Shown here: piece by piece, positions 1-12,726 of the stretch
Layout: each line of letters begins with the position of its first letter
Numbering within the stretch: the stretch's first letter is position 1
Source: Flavobacteriales bacterium
Lineage (GTDB): Bacteria > Bacteroidota > Bacteroidia > Flavobacteriales_F > PHOS-HE28
Reading direction: 5' to 3'
Length of the DNA stretch: 42,528 bases
NCBI GenBank assembly: GCA_016788485.1
Contig: JAEUSV010000034.1
Coordinates: forward strand, 1 to 42,528
Notes under the pieces: model-generated
The model's input: the letters and a program-made list of their open reading frames with translations, nothing else
Told to the model about the DNA's origin: nothing
Databases searched by the model: none
Program-made: the position numbers and the translations under genes

Positions 1-3018
<3,018 letters not shown>

Positions 3019-3037
3019 CCGCTGCATATGGATGATG

Positions 3038-3071
3038 GGAAGTGGCTCCGGAAGGGGCCACTTCCTTTTTT
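3038..3071 (+). terminator. Rho-independent terminator of katG
   Basis: A 12-bp stem (GGAAGTGGCTCC with GGGGCCACTTCC, one T-G wobble) closes a GGAA loop and is followed directly by six T. It starts 20 bases after the katG stop codon. Confidence 0.92.
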
Positions 3072-3105
3072 CGCGAGGCCTCGACTGGGCTGCGATCTTC
3101 GCAGC

Positions 3106-3678
3106 ATGGCCACCATGCATTTCGAGGAGGAGGGTTTCGTCGGTGAGAGCTGGTCCGGTGCGGCCATGAGCGGCCGGGTGTTCGAGGCGTGCACCTTCGA
3201 GCGCTGCGACCTTTCCCGCGCCGACCTGTCGCGTTGCCGATTTGCGGATTGTTCCTTCACCGCATGCGACCTGTCCATGGCGAGGCTGCATGCATCAAGC
3301 CTGCAGGATGTTCGCTTCGTGGAGTGCAAGCTGCTCGGCGTGGACCTCTCGGCGTGCAACCCGATGCTGATGAAGCTGGCCTTCACCGACTGCAAGCTGG
3401 ACCACGTGGTGCTCGCGGGCCTCAAGCTCAAGGGCACGCACTTCACGCGCTGCACCATGCAGGGGGTGGACCTTTCCGGTGCGGACCTCGAGGCCTGTGT
3501 ACTCGACGGATGCTCGCTTCAGGATGCGGTGTTCGACCGCACATCGCTGCGGAACGCCGACCTCACCACGGCATTGCACCTGCGCATCGATCCCGAGGCC
3601 AACGACCTCCGCGATGCGCGTTTCTCGCTGGAAGGCGCGCTGGCGCTGCTGGACAAGTACGGCGTGCGGGTCGGATGA
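3106..3678 (+). CDS. Pentapeptide repeat protein
   Basis: A 190-residue protein made almost entirely of pentapeptide repeats of the A(D/N)Lxx / CxFxx type (for example CDLSRADLSRCRF and GVDLSGADLEACVL), which fold as a right-handed quadrilateral beta-helix. The repeats run to about residue 150, interrupted near NPMLMKLAF, and are followed by a short tail (FSLEGALALLDKYGVRV). No signal peptide or membrane segment is seen, so it is probably cytoplasmic. Related proteins include Qnr-type DNA mimics that protect gyrase, but nothing here proves that role. The ATG at 3106 avoids starting inside the katG terminator; ATG 3115 is an alternative. A 7-3-7 inverted repeat (GCTGCGA-TCT-TCGCAGC, 3089-3105) touches the start codon and could affect translation. 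Confidence 0.88.
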   Translation: MATMHFEEEGFVGESWSGAAMSGRVFEACTFERCDLSRADLSRCRFADCSFTACDLSMARLHASSLQDVRFVECKLLGVDLSACNPMLMKLAFTDCKLDHVVLAGLKLKGTHFTRCTMQGVDLSGADLEACVLDGCSLQDAVFDRTSLRNADLTTALHLRIDPEANDLRDARFSLEGALALLDKYGVRVG

Positions 3679-3740
3679 GGTGTGCGGCCTGAGATGGGGT
3701 CGCATGAGCCACCGCGTGCCCGGCAGCACGCCATCGGTGC

Positions 3741-3748
3741 CAACTTTG
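3741..3748 (+). promoter_or_regulatory. -7-like box (CAACTTTG) before the AlkD-like gene
   Basis: Seven of eight positions fit TAnnTTTG, with C replacing the first T. It ends only 7 bases before the ATG at 3756, so the transcript would have almost no leader. Confidence 0.35.
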
Positions 3749-3755
3749 GTCCATC

Positions 3756-4427
3756 ATGCTCCTTCATCCCTGGCTCTCCCCGCTGTACACGAGCCTCCGT
3801 GCGCACGCCGATCCCGCGAACGCCGGGCCCATGCAGGCGTACATGAAGGACAACTTCCCCTTCCTCGGCATCAAGACCACGGAGCGGCGTGCGCTGTTGA
3901 AGGAGCACATCGCGCTGCATGGACCGCCGCCGCTGGAGGAACTTCCCGCCATCGCGCGTTCGGCGTTCGCGGTGCCGGAACGCGAGGTGCACCAGGTGGC
4001 GGTGGACCTGTTGATGAAGCACGCGCGGAAGCTCGGGCCCGGGCACCTGCCCCTGGTGGAGGAGCTCATCACCACCAAGAGCTGGTGGGACAGCGTGGAC
4101 GCCCTCGCCATCCACGTGGCCGGCGTCATCCTCAAGCGCCACCCGAAGGAGGTCCCCGCATGGAACCGCCGATGGGTCACCGCGAAGCACATGTGGCTCT
4201 ACCGCACGGCGATCATCATCCAGAACCGCTGGAAAGGGGACACGGACCGTGCGTTGCTCTTCGCCAACATCGAGCGGCACGCAGGCCACAAGGACTTCTT
4301 CATCCGCAAGGCCATCGGCTGGGCGCTGCGCGAGCTCGGTGCATCGGACCCCGCTGCAGTGAAGGCCTTCGTGGCCGCCCATCACCTGTCACCCCTGAGC
4401 GTGCGGGAAGCCTTGCGCAAGCTGTGA
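3756..4427 (+). CDS. AlkD-like DNA alkylation repair glycosylase
   Basis: A 223-residue all-helical HEAT-like repeat protein of the AlkC/AlkD superfamily, which excises alkylated (N3- or N7-alkyl) purines from DNA. The residues used by Bacillus AlkD to hold and hydrolyse the lesion have counterparts here: Trp111 and Asp115 in KSWWDSVDAL, Arg150 in WLYRTAI, and Trp189 in IRKAIGWALRE. The length is normal. The ATG at 3756 follows a -7-like box at very short range. It lies between a pentapeptide gene and a small unknown gene, all on the same strand but each seemingly with its own promoter. Confidence 0.92.
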   Translation: MLLHPWLSPLYTSLRAHADPANAGPMQAYMKDNFPFLGIKTTERRALLKEHIALHGPPPLEELPAIARSAFAVPEREVHQVAVDLLMKHARKLGPGHLPLVEELITTKSWWDSVDALAIHVAGVILKRHPKEVPAWNRRWVTAKHMWLYRTAIIIQNRWKGDTDRALLFANIERHAGHKDFFIRKAIGWALRELGASDPAAVKAFVAAHHLSPLSVREALRKL

Positions 4428-4530
4428 GCGTCCCGACGGCTATCTGTTCTGTCGGTCGTTCCTGCCGGTTCGTCGTTTTTCAATTGGTGTTCGCCGGATC
4501 CAGGTGCGTCCTTTGGAGCCACCTTCGATC

Positions 4531-4752
4531 ATGGTCAAGCTCGGCAACTTCACGGTCATCGACCAGAACGACCAGGTCCTGCTGGAGCTCGACCCGCATG
4601 ATCTCGAGTACCTCCTGGAACTGCCCGAAGTGGAACGGTTGGGCCACATCGTGAGCCTGAACCGCACGCCCCGTTACGGCAATCGCCTTAACGCCTTCGC
4701 CCTGCTCGAGCGCCTGCGCACCGCCACGGAGGAGCTTCCCGGGCGTTCCTGA
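4531..4752 (+). CDS. Small hypothetical protein (73 aa)
   Basis: I do not recognise this family. The product is short, acidic to neutral and soluble, starting MVKLGNFTVIDQNDQVLLEL, with a DLEYLLELPEVERLGHIVSL helix-like centre and a TATEELPGRS tail. ATG 4531 is preferred over an in-frame GTG at 4504 because a CCTTTG box lies at 4510-4515. The reading frame is favoured by its ordinary composition and clean spacing between two plus-strand genes. Confidence 0.55.
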   Translation: MVKLGNFTVIDQNDQVLLELDPHDLEYLLELPEVERLGHIVSLNRTPRYGNRLNAFALLERLRTATEELPGRS

Positions 4753-4762
4753 TCCGGGGCCC

Positions 4763-4770
4763 CATCTTTG
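4763..4770 (+). promoter_or_regulatory. -7-like box (CATCTTTG)
   Basis: It matches TAnnTTTG except for the first T. Only 4 bases separate it from ATG 4775, so transcription would begin at or just past that ATG. This either makes the mRNA leaderless or moves the true start to the in-frame ATG at 4784. Confidence 0.35.
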
Positions 4771-4774
4771 CTGC

Positions 4775-5359
4775 ATGCACGGCATGCGTTCCCGGTGTTG
4801 GATGGCGATCATGCTGTGCATGGGCGTGGTCTGCGCCCGCGCCCAGGACTCCACCCTTTACGTGTACGGCAAGGTCGGCAACTACATGAACGGCATGCCC
4901 GCGTGGCCTTTCGCCGTGGTGGCGGTGGACGTGAAGGACACCACCTACCGCAGTCAGGCGCGCGCCAACGCCAAGGGCCGGTACGAGCTGGTGCTGCACG
5001 CGGGAAGGCTCTACGTGCTGGCCTTTCACGCCGAAGGCCTGCTGCCCAAGCACGTGCTGGTGGACACCCGGGGACCGTCGGCGGCCCAGTGGAAGGACGG
5101 GTTCGGCCTGCAGGTGGACATGGCGTTGGTGCCGGCCGTGCCGGGCGTGGACGCCTCGGTGCTGAACGAGCCCGTGGGGCGTTGTGCCTTCAACCTCAAC
5201 AGCGGCAACTTCGAATGGGACCGGGCCTACGCCGATGCCATGCGTCCGCGCCTGGCCAGGCTGAACGCGGCGGTGGACAAGGCCCTGATGCCCGACTCGC
5301 TCCTGGGGCCACCGGTGGTGGGCCCGGAACGGCCCGCGCCCACGGCACCCGGGAAGTGA
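4775..5359 (+). CDS. Secreted protein of unknown function
   Basis: A 194-residue product with an N-terminal signal peptide (WMAIMLCMGVVCARAQ, cleavage expected after the Ala-Gln near residue 24). The next ~90 residues look like a carboxypeptidase-regulatory or transthyretin-like beta sandwich (VYGKVGNYMNGMP, then ANAKGRYELVLHAG). The remainder is unrecognised and ends in a Pro-rich tail. It is likely periplasmic or surface-exposed. In-frame ATG 4784 is an equally good start given the position of the -7-like box. It converges on the stranded trxB fragment, which begins just 3' of its stop codon. Confidence 0.75.
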   Translation: MHGMRSRCWMAIMLCMGVVCARAQDSTLYVYGKVGNYMNGMPAWPFAVVAVDVKDTTYRSQARANAKGRYELVLHAGRLYVLAFHAEGLLPKHVLVDTRGPSAAQWKDGFGLQVDMALVPAVPGVDASVLNEPVGRCAFNLNSGNFEWDRAYADAMRPRLARLNAAVDKALMPDSLLGPPVVGPERPAPTAPGK

Positions 5360-5360
5360 C

Positions 5361-6394
<1,034 letters not shown>

Positions 6395-6398
6395 GTGG

Positions 6399-7691
6399 TC
6401 ATTGAGCCTCGCCGCCCGAAGGGAACATGGATTGGAGATATGCATGCCGCTGCTCCTCTTCCTTATTGAGGCCCGAGCGCAATGCCTTCATGTTCAGTTC
6501 GGCTAATTCCTCCATAAAGGCGACTCCAGGTTCGCCTCGCTCGATGCCTGTGCCGAAAAGCTCTGTTCCGTATGCATCAAGGATATTGCCATAGACCAAG
6601 CGGTCTTTTTCAATCCCTGTCACCTCCGCCGACTCTCGATTTGAACCGGGGGCGGCCAAACGCCATACGGACCCATTTACCGCCGCACGGCACACGAGCG
6701 GACTATGGCTGGTAACAATGAACTGTATCCTGGGGAATACCTTAGTGAACCAAGTGCCGATACGTGTTTGCCAGGTGGGATGAAGATGTGCGTCGATCTC
6801 ATCGATGAGCACAACGCCTGGCAGGTTGATGATAGGCTGGTAGTTCTTCAAATTCTCTAACACGAGGTTCTGTCCATAGCATCTTACAAGTTGCCTAATC
6901 AGTTCGAACGTGAGGCTCAGAATGGAGCGGAACCCATCACTGAGCTGGGTTACATCTACAGGAATACCGTTTCCATCAATAAAGGAAACACCTGCCGAAC
7001 TCACTTCTCCGAACAATGCGCCGTGCGGCAAGAGATCGCTGCTATTAATCAAGTAACGCAAGCAATCCAGCATTTCACGTGCTTCAGGCCGTTCTTCCAG
7101 CTGCTCATAATGCAATTGCTGAAGCCACTTGAGCGCTTCTGTCAAGGCCACATCCTCTCCGAACAGAGACAAGTGAGAAGAGGCACGACGCAGCCCAGAT
7201 GGAAAATCTTCCCAGCTCTTACTACCTCCAGTGAATCTTCGAAAAGGGCCAAATCCAGCGGAGAAGCACCCTTTCTTGCTTGACCATAATGTTGATGCTA
7301 TTGCCTCTTGGTCTTTCATCCTGAGGCCAAAAAGACCATCAGCCTGAGCTCCGAATAGAAAGGAGGCGTTGTCCGATCGAAAGATAATTCCAAGAACTTC
7401 AGAGGTTGTTTTGTTGGCTTGGATCGAAGTGATACCATCAATATCATGCGGAGATATGTCAAGCCGAATAACTCCTGTATCGACATGAGGTTGGAGCCAT
7501 TCCTTGTAGTTCAACCGGAGGCCAGGAGCTTCCTCGGGACCAATGAGTGCAAGGCCTAAACACCTTACAATAGTTGATTTCCCACTGCCGTTATCACCAA
7601 TTAGTACATGCCAGCCTGCCGGAGAAGGAAACGTCAATTCAAGGCGCTTAATCGCCCGAATATTCTCTAGGTTGACACGTGTTACGTACAT
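6399..7691 (-). CDS. ABC/OLD-type ATPase, PtuA-like (Septu-type)
   Basis: A 430-residue SMC/ABC-class ATPase without a nuclease domain. Visible motifs are Walker A GDNGSGKST (32-40), an ABC signature-like LSDGFRS (250-256), Walker B VVLIDEID (293-300) followed by HLHP, and the H-loop TSHS (327-330). There is no Toprim domain as in OLD nucleases, which together with the adjacent HNH gene fits PtuA of Septu. ATG 7691 (MYVTRVNLENIRAI) is chosen over a TTG at 7712 because the N-terminal beta strand of this class starts there. It follows trxB by 45 bases on the same strand and precedes the HNH gene by 4 bases, so the two form an operon. Alternative: another ATPase/HNH defence pair not called Septu. 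Confidence 0.85.
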   Translation of the reverse strand: MYVTRVNLENIRAIKRLELTFPSPAGWHVLIGDNGSGKSTIVRCLGLALIGPEEAPGLRLNYKEWLQPHVDTGVIRLDISPHDIDGITSIQANKTTSEVLGIIFRSDNASFLFGAQADGLFGLRMKDQEAIASTLWSSKKGCFSAGFGPFRRFTGGSKSWEDFPSGLRRASSHLSLFGEDVALTEALKWLQQLHYEQLEERPEAREMLDCLRYLINSSDLLPHGALFGEVSSAGVSFIDGNGIPVDVTQLSDGFRSILSLTFELIRQLVRCYGQNLVLENLKNYQPIINLPGVVLIDEIDAHLHPTWQTRIGTWFTKVFPRIQFIVTSHSPLVCRAAVNGSVWRLAAPGSNRESAEVTGIEKDRLVYGNILDAYGTELFGTGIERGEPGVAFMEELAELNMKALRSGLNKEEEQRHAYLQSMFPSGGEAQ

Positions 7692-7712
7692 GATTGAATA
7701 CCCTGCTGGCAA

Positions 7713-7720
7713 GAAAGATA
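7713..7720 (-). promoter_or_regulatory. -7-like box (TATCTTTC) before the defence operon
   Basis: Read on the minus strand it matches TAnnTTTG except for the last base. It ends 21 bases before ATG 7691, a normal distance. It lies inside the 45-base gap after trxB, so the island may carry its own promoter as well as receive read-through from trxB. Confidence 0.4.
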
Positions 7721-7736
7721 CGGTGAGCGGAGTTGC

Positions 7737-8687
7737 TCAGTGGATGCCCCTGGCGGCCAGGTAGCGCTCGGCATCCAGCGCGGCCATGCAGCCCGTGCCG
7801 GCGCTGGTAATGGCCTGGCGGTACACCTTGTCGGCCGCATCGCCCGCCACGAACACCCCGGGGATGCTGGTGTGCGTGCTGTCCGGCTTGTGCTTCAGGT
7901 AGCCGGCCTCGTCCATGTCCAGCCAGCCCTTGAAGAGGTCGGTGGCCGGCTTGTGGCCGATGGCGACGAACAGGCCGGTCACATCGAGCTTGCGCTCCTC
8001 GCCGGTCCTGTTGTTCACGGCGATGATGCCTTCCACGGCATGCTCGCCCAGCACGTCCTTCACCTCGGTGTTGAAGAGCACCTCGATGTTCGGGGTGTTC
8101 TCCACGCGATGCACCATGGCCTTGCTGGCCCGGAACTCGTCCTTGCGCACCAGCATGTACACCTTGGGGCAGAGCTTGGCGAGGTAGGTGGCCTCCTCGG
8201 CGGCGGTGTCACCGGCGCCCACCAGGGCCACGGTCTGGCCGCGGAAGAAGAAACCGTCGCACACCGCGCAGGCGGTGACGCCCCCGCCGATGTCGCGCAG
8301 CCGGATCTCGTTGGGCAGGCCCAGCCACTTGGCGCTGGCACCCGTGCTGATGATCACGCTGTCGGCGTGGATCTCGGTCTTCTCGTCCACCCACACCTTG
8401 TGCACGGGACCGGTGAGGTCCACCTTGGTCACCCAGCCGCTGCGGATGTCGGTGTCGAACCGCTTGGCCTGGGCCTTCAGGTCCTCCATCATCTCAGGGC
8501 CGCTGCGGCCGTTGGGGTAGCCGGGGTAGTTGTCGACCTCGGTGGTCTGGGTGAGCTGGCCGCCGGGCAGGGGGCCTTCGATCATCACGGGCTTCAGGTC
8601 GGCGCGGGCGGCGTAGATGGCGGCGGAATAGCCTGCGGGGCCCGATCCGATGATCAGGCATTTCACGTGTTCGGGAACGGTGCTCAT
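7737..8687 (-). CDS. trxB: Thioredoxin reductase TrxB
   Basis: FAD-dependent NADPH:thioredoxin oxidoreductase of 316 residues, normal length. Motifs are the FAD-binding GSGPAG (14-19), the redox-active disulfide C140-A-V-C143 with following DG, the NADPH-binding GAGDTAAEEA (157-166), and the C-terminal FAD motif [14 protein letters not shown] 8687 (MSTVPEHVKC) is chosen by family length; ATG 8717 would add ten unrelated residues. The last 205 bases are duplicated at 5363-5567, so its 3' end may be a hybrid: either original, with the other copy brought in by the island, or the reverse. The reading frame is intact, so function is probably preserved. Confidence 0.97.
   Translation of the reverse strand: MSTVPEHVKCLIIGSGPAGYSAAIYAARADLKPVMIEGPLPGGQLTQTTEVDNYPGYPNGRSGPEMMEDLKAQAKRFDTDIRSGWVTKVDLTGPVHKVWVDEKTEIHADSVIISTGASAKWLGLPNEIRLRDIGGGVTACAVCDGFFFRGQTVALVGAGDTAAEEATYLAKLCPKVYMLVRKDEFRASKAMVHRVENTPNIEVLFNTEVKDVLGEHAVEGIIAVNNRTGEERKLDVTGLFVAIGHKPATDLFKGWLDMDEAGYLKHKPDSTHTSIPGVFVAGDAADKVYRQAITSAGTGCMAALDAERYLAARGIH
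7739..7943. repeat. Direct repeat, right copy (3' end of intact trxB)
   Basis: This is the partner of 5363-5567. Here the repeat is in frame with, and finishes, the complete trxB gene. The stop codon is TGA, whereas the left copy ends TAG, and four of the six differences including the stop are crowded into the last ~13 bases. Confidence 0.95.
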
Positions 8688-8733
8688 GTTGTCGTCGTGG
8701 ATGCAGGGCGGCATCATTGGCCCGTGCGGGGCG

Positions 8734-8741
8734 CGAAGGTA
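8734..8741 (-). promoter_or_regulatory. -7-like box (TACCTTCG) for trxB
   Basis: The minus-strand sequence matches TAnnTTTG except for a T-to-C change that recurs before other genes in this window. It is 46 bases before the chosen start and 16 before the alternative ATG 8717. Confidence 0.45.
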
Positions 8742-8801
8742 GGAGCGGGGAGGTACCCTGCTGTGACGACCGTCACGCCCCGATGGGAAGGCCGTTCGCC
8801 C

Positions 8802-9764
8802 TCAGGGCTGGCACACCACCGTGTCGTAGGCGTAACTGTAACCTGCCCACACGCCCAGCCCGCCGTCCACATTGCTGCGGGCATTGGCCGGGTTGCTGAA
8901 CAGGTCGCCCTGCGAGGCCACGTTGTTGTACCAGGAGTTGTAGAACTGGTACTCTTTCAGCCCGATGCTCGCGAACCGCACGACCACGGTGTCGCCCACC
9001 TTGAAGTAGCCGTTCTCCGCATCGTCCTCGTCCTCCTCGGCGTAGGGGTCGTCGCCGCGGTTGTAGCTGAAGTCGAAGGTGAGCCCATTGACGTAGCGGT
9101 CCTCGAACACGGAGAAGAAGGGGGCGATGAAGCTGTCGTCCTTGTCCTCGCCATCGCTCCCATCGTTGATGCGCTTGGCGTACCAGCGGTACGCGTTGCC
9201 CATGGTGTCGGGGTCGCTGAGCGTGGCCCAGATGAAGCCGAGGGTGTCGTCGTCCGGCTCGTCCTGGGCCAGGCGGAACCAGGTGGAGTCGAGGGCCACC
9301 GCGTGCGGGATGGAGGTGACGCTGGTGCAGACCTTGTCATCGGCCGCGACGTACAGGCTGTAGGTGCGGCCTTCCACACCGATGAGCTGGTTGCCCAGGT
9401 CGGTGTACACGCAGATGTCGGCGCTGGCCAGCAGGTCGGGGTCGAGCCCGGTGGCGGCGGCGGCCTCGTCGATCAACGAGTCCGGGATCTGCGAGCTGCA
9501 CACCTGGTCAAGGGTGTCGGTGGTGATGCCGTCGCTCACCACCACCACGGCGCCCTTCACGAAGATGGCGGCGATGCTGTTGAGGTCGGTGGGGGCGAAG
9601 TAGCTCTGCGTGCGCGTGAGGATCACGATGGGCGGGCCGCCGACCTCGATGGTGCCTTCCACCACCAGCTTCGGCTCGGTCTCGGGCAGGTCCACGGTGA
9701 TCTCCTTCTCGCAGCTGCTGAGCAGCACGGCGAGCGCGGCCAGGAGGGGGAGCGTGCGGTTCAT
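8802..9764 (-). CDS. DUF4249 outer-membrane lipoprotein
   Basis: A 320-residue lipoprotein with signal LLAALAVLLSSC; Cys18 is the expected lipidation site. The mature start CEKEITVDLPETEPKLVVEG is the hallmark of DUF4249, a family nearly always encoded beside a TonB-dependent receptor in Bacteroidota. The mid-region is rich in Asp and Glu (DGEDKDD, then YAEEDEDDAEN), which could bind cations, but no ligand can be named. Its ATG shares one base with the TGA of the receptor gene (TGATG), so the two are translationally coupled. The substrate is unknown. Confidence 0.93.
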   Translation of the reverse strand: MNRTLPLLAALAVLLSSCEKEITVDLPETEPKLVVEGTIEVGGPPIVILTRTQSYFAPTDLNSIAAIFVKGAVVVVSDGITTDTLDQVCSSQIPDSLIDEAAAATGLDPDLLASADICVYTDLGNQLIGVEGRTYSLYVAADDKVCTSVTSIPHAVALDSTWFRLAQDEPDDDTLGFIWATLSDPDTMGNAYRWYAKRINDGSDGEDKDDSFIAPFFSVFEDRYVNGLTFDFSYNRGDDPYAEEDEDDAENGYFKVGDTVVVRFASIGLKEYQFYNSWYNNVASQGDLFSNPANARSNVDGGLGVWAGYSYAYDTVVCQP

Positions 9765-12181
9765 CAGAAACGGAAGTTCCAGGTGATGGAGGGAAGGATG
9801 GAGAAGAGCGACACCTGCTTGGCAACGACCTGGAAGTTGCCCTGGGAGGGCACCCCTTCACTGTCGAAGTAGATGAAGTAGGGGTTCATCCGGTTGTAGG
9901 CGTTGTACACGGCGAAGGTCCAGCTGCTGTGCCACTTGCGCGGCACCTCCTTCACCTCGCCCGTGGTCGGGTCCTTCACTTCCTTGGTGTCGCGGTTGTT
10001 GAGCGTGGCGCTCAGGTCCAGGCGGTGGTAGGGTGCCATGCGGTATCCGTTGCGCTCGGTGTACTCGCTCACCAGCTGGCCTTCGATCCAGTAGCGGTTC
10101 ACCGGCAGGGTCACCGCCTGACCGGTGGCGTACACGAACACGGCGCCGAACTGCCAGCGCTTGCTCAGGTCGTAGCCCACCACCACGCTCAGGTCGTGCC
10201 GACGGTCCCAGCGGCTGGGGAACTCCTCGCCCCCGTTGATGTCCGGGAAGATGCGCATGGTCTTGCTCCACGTGTACCCGACCCAGCCGTTCAGGCGGCC
10301 GGTGCGCTTCTTCACGAAGAGCTCGGCGCCGTAGCTGTATCCATCGCCGAACACCAGGTTGGCGTCGTAGTTGGCGTTGCCGTTGTCCTGGGGCTGCACG
10401 CCTTCGGCGTACTCGATCAGGTTGTACATGTCCTTGTAATAGACCTCCACGCTGGTCTCGAACATGCGGTCGGCGAAGTCGCGGAAGTAGCCGGCGGCGT
10501 ACTGGGTGCCGATCAGGGGCTTCACGTTGGCGCCGCTGGGGATCCACACGTCGGTGGGCAGGGCCACGCTGCTGAAGCTGGCCAGGTGCACGTACTGCTG
10601 CCCGCGGTTGAAGCTGGCCTTGATGCTGCTGGACTTGTCGAGCTTCCAGCGGGCCGAGAGGCGGGGCTCCAGCGCTGTGTAGGAAGCGATGCGGTCGCCG
10701 GCGGCGTACTCCCGCGTTCCGGTGGTTAGACCCTGGTCGTTGACGAGGTACTCGGTGTACGAGCCCACGTGGGCGAAGGTGGTGAGGCGCAGGCCGGCGT
10801 TCACCAGCAGGCGGTCGGTGGCCTCGAACTCGTCCTGCACGTAGAGCGCGCCTTCATGGGCACGCAGCTTCGAGGGCTCGTCGATGTTGAAGGCCACATC
10901 GCCGCTCTCCACCACCACCGTGCTCGGCGTGTAGAGGTGGTTGATGTACTGGCCGCCATATTTCAGGTTGTGGCGCACGCTGGCGTACTGCGCCAGGTCC
11001 ACCTTCAGGCCGAAGTCGCGGATGCCGCTGATGAGGCTGAAGTTGAAGCCGTCCTGGCCGCCCTGGAACGCGAAATCGTAGTCGCTGTAGGTGGCGGTGG
11101 CGTTCATGAAGAGCTTGGGGCCGAACACGTGGTTCCAGCGCGCGCTCACCGTGGCGTTGCCCCAGGGGATGCGGAACGTGGGGTCTCCGGGGTCGGGCCC
11201 CTTGAAGTCGAACACGTCGCGCCCGAAGTACCCGCTGAGGTACAGGCGGTCCTTGTCGCTCACGCGGTAGTTGGCCTTGGCGTTGAGGTCGTAGAAGTAG
11301 TAGCCGCTTCCCGCGAAGCCGCTGCCCTCCTTCAGGAAGGGCTTGGTGAGCACATCGATGTAGGTGCGGCGACCGCTCACGATGAAGGAGCTGCGGTCCT
11401 TCACGAGCGGTCCTTCGAGGGTGAGGCGCGAGCTGATCAGCCCGATGCCGCCCTGGCCGTGGAAGCCCTGGTCGTTGCCCTCCTTCATGGTGATGTCGAG
11501 CACCGAGCTCACGCGCCCGCCATACTGGGCCGGCATGCCACCCTTGTACAGCTCCAGGTTCTTCACCGCGTCGGCGTTGAACACGCTGAAGAAGCCGAAG
11601 AGGTGGCTGGCGTTGTACACGGTGGCGTCGTCAAGCAGGATCAGGTTCTGGTCGGGGCCGCCGCCGCGGACATACAGGCCGCTATTGCCTTCGCCGTTGG
11701 TCTTCACACCGGGGATCAGCTGCACCACTTTCAGCACATCCACCTCGCCGAACACCGCGGGGAGCGTGCGCAGTTTCTGCACGTCCACGTCCACGCGGCC
11801 CATGTCCGTGCTCTCTGTGTTGCCCTTGCCTTTCCGGCCCACCACCTCGGCCTCGCGGATCACCGTGGCCGCATCCACCATGTCGAAATTGAGCTTGGTG
11901 TCGCTCCGCAGGTCCACGCGCCGCACGATGTCGCGGTAGCCCAGGTAACGCACCTGCAGCGTGTAGGTGCCCGGGTCGAGCGTGATGCTGTAGAAGCCGT
12001 ACACGTTCGCGGGCACGCCCTTGCTGATCTCCTGCACGAAGACACTGGCGCCGATGAGGGCCTCGCCACTGGCCGAGTCGGTGATGTAGCCACTGATGGT
12101 GAAGCGCTCCTGCGCGCGCACCGTCCGGGAGGCAACGAGGAGTAGGAGGAGGGCCAGGAGGTGGCGCAGGTGACGGAGCAT
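9764..12181 (-). CDS. TonB-dependent outer-membrane receptor
   Basis: An 805-residue receptor with a signal peptide ending near Ala23. It has a carboxypeptidase-regulatory-like domain (about 28-110, ISGYITDSASGEALIGASVFV), a TonB plug domain (about 130-250, with VDVLKVVQLIPGVKTNGEG and LYVRGGGPDQNLILLDDATVYN), and a 22-strand-type barrel ending in SITWNFRF with the terminal Phe needed for outer-membrane assembly. It imports an unknown ligand using the TonB/ExbBD proton-motive system, which is not in this window. ATG 12181 is selected by the signal peptide and a perfect -7 box 17 bases upstream. It forms an operon with the DUF4249 gene. Confidence 0.95.
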   Translation of the reverse strand: MLRHLRHLLALLLLLVASRTVRAQERFTISGYITDSASGEALIGASVFVQEISKGVPANVYGFYSITLDPGTYTLQVRYLGYRDIVRRVDLRSDTKLNFDMVDAATVIREAEVVGRKGKGNTESTDMGRVDVDVQKLRTLPAVFGEVDVLKVVQLIPGVKTNGEGNSGLYVRGGGPDQNLILLDDATVYNASHLFGFFSVFNADAVKNLELYKGGMPAQYGGRVSSVLDITMKEGNDQGFHGQGGIGLISSRLTLEGPLVKDRSSFIVSGRRTYIDVLTKPFLKEGSGFAGSGYYFYDLNAKANYRVSDKDRLYLSGYFGRDVFDFKGPDPGDPTFRIPWGNATVSARWNHVFGPKLFMNATATYSDYDFAFQGGQDGFNFSLISGIRDFGLKVDLAQYASVRHNLKYGGQYINHLYTPSTVVVESGDVAFNIDEPSKLRAHEGALYVQDEFEATDRLLVNAGLRLTTFAHVGSYTEYLVNDQGLTTGTREYAAGDRIASYTALEPRLSARWKLDKSSSIKASFNRGQQYVHLASFSSVALPTDVWIPSGANVKPLIGTQYAAGYFRDFADRMFETSVEVYYKDMYNLIEYAEGVQPQDNGNANYDANLVFGDGYSYGAELFVKKRTGRLNGWVGYTWSKTMRIFPDINGGEEFPSRWDRRHDLSVVVGYDLSKRWQFGAVFVYATGQAVTLPVNRYWIEGQLVSEYTERNGYRMAPYHRLDLSATLNNRDTKEVKDPTTGEVKEVPRKWHSSWTFAVYNAYNRMNPYFIYFDSEGVPSQGNFQVVAKQVSLFSILPSITWNFRF

Positions 12182-12198
12182 GGGCTGTTGACGGCGGG

Positions 12199-12206
12199 CA
12201 AAATTA
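12199..12206 (-). promoter_or_regulatory. -7 box (TAATTTTG) for the TonB receptor operon
   Basis: This is an exact TAnnTTTG match on the minus strand, ending 17 bases before ATG 12181. A poor -33 candidate (TTC instead of TTG) lies 20 bases upstream. Confidence 0.6.
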
Positions 12207-12344
12207 CCCGGGTCATCGGGTGTGAACACGCCGTTCGACCCATTGTTCGCGCCGTTCCTCCACGCCCCCACCACAAGCTTCACGCCCCATTCATCCTCGG
12301 GGAACATGGATGGCGGTGCTTTGGGCCAAGCAACGTGTGACACC

Positions 12345-12443
12345 ATGCAAGCCCTGCTCCGCAAGTACAGCACCGGACTCCTCACCGCCATGATCTACGC
12401 CGCCATCACGGCATTCGCATTGATCGTGTCCTTCGGTCAGTAA
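12345..12443 (+). CDS. Possible 32-residue single-span membrane peptide
   Basis: The stretch 12207-12773 holds no recognisable gene except this short frame. From ATG 12345 it encodes MQALLRKYSTG followed by a hydrophobic span (LLTAMIYAAITAFALIVSF) and a stop: a basic N-terminus and one transmembrane helix, the usual look of small membrane peptides. In-frame ATG 12306 would add 13 residues. No clear promoter box is seen and no homologue is known to me, so this is a candidate only. Confidence 0.33.
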   Translation: MQALLRKYSTGLLTAMIYAAITAFALIVSFGQ

Positions 12444-12726
12444 GGCCTGTGGGAGCAGGGTCAGGACCACCCGATGTGGGTATGGACAAGGCCGCCCGAT
12501 CGGGAGAGGTTTGTTGTGGGAATTGGGTTGAGGTTCCCATTGGGCATGTGGACCAACGACTTCGGGCCGGCGAGGCCTGCGATCAAAGGGATGGTCGCCA
12601 TGAACGGCCGACCCGGTGCTTGGAGCGTAGGACACATGCGGGGCGGGCTTGAAGTGGCCGCCTGACGGATATCGGCCGTTCCGGGGAGGTTCAGGAGCAC
12701 CGCAAGGACCCCGGAGCGAGGAAAAA

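Noticed and set aside
4428..4530. Terminator after the AlkD-like gene
   Set aside because: The CCGAC/GTCGG stem is short with a long loop, and the GTTTTT tract is too far from it to be convincing.
12461..12700. A 79-codon minus-strand frame before tRNA-Pro
   Set aside because: No signal peptide, promoter box or recognisable motif, Pro-rich shuffled composition, and no supporting start context.
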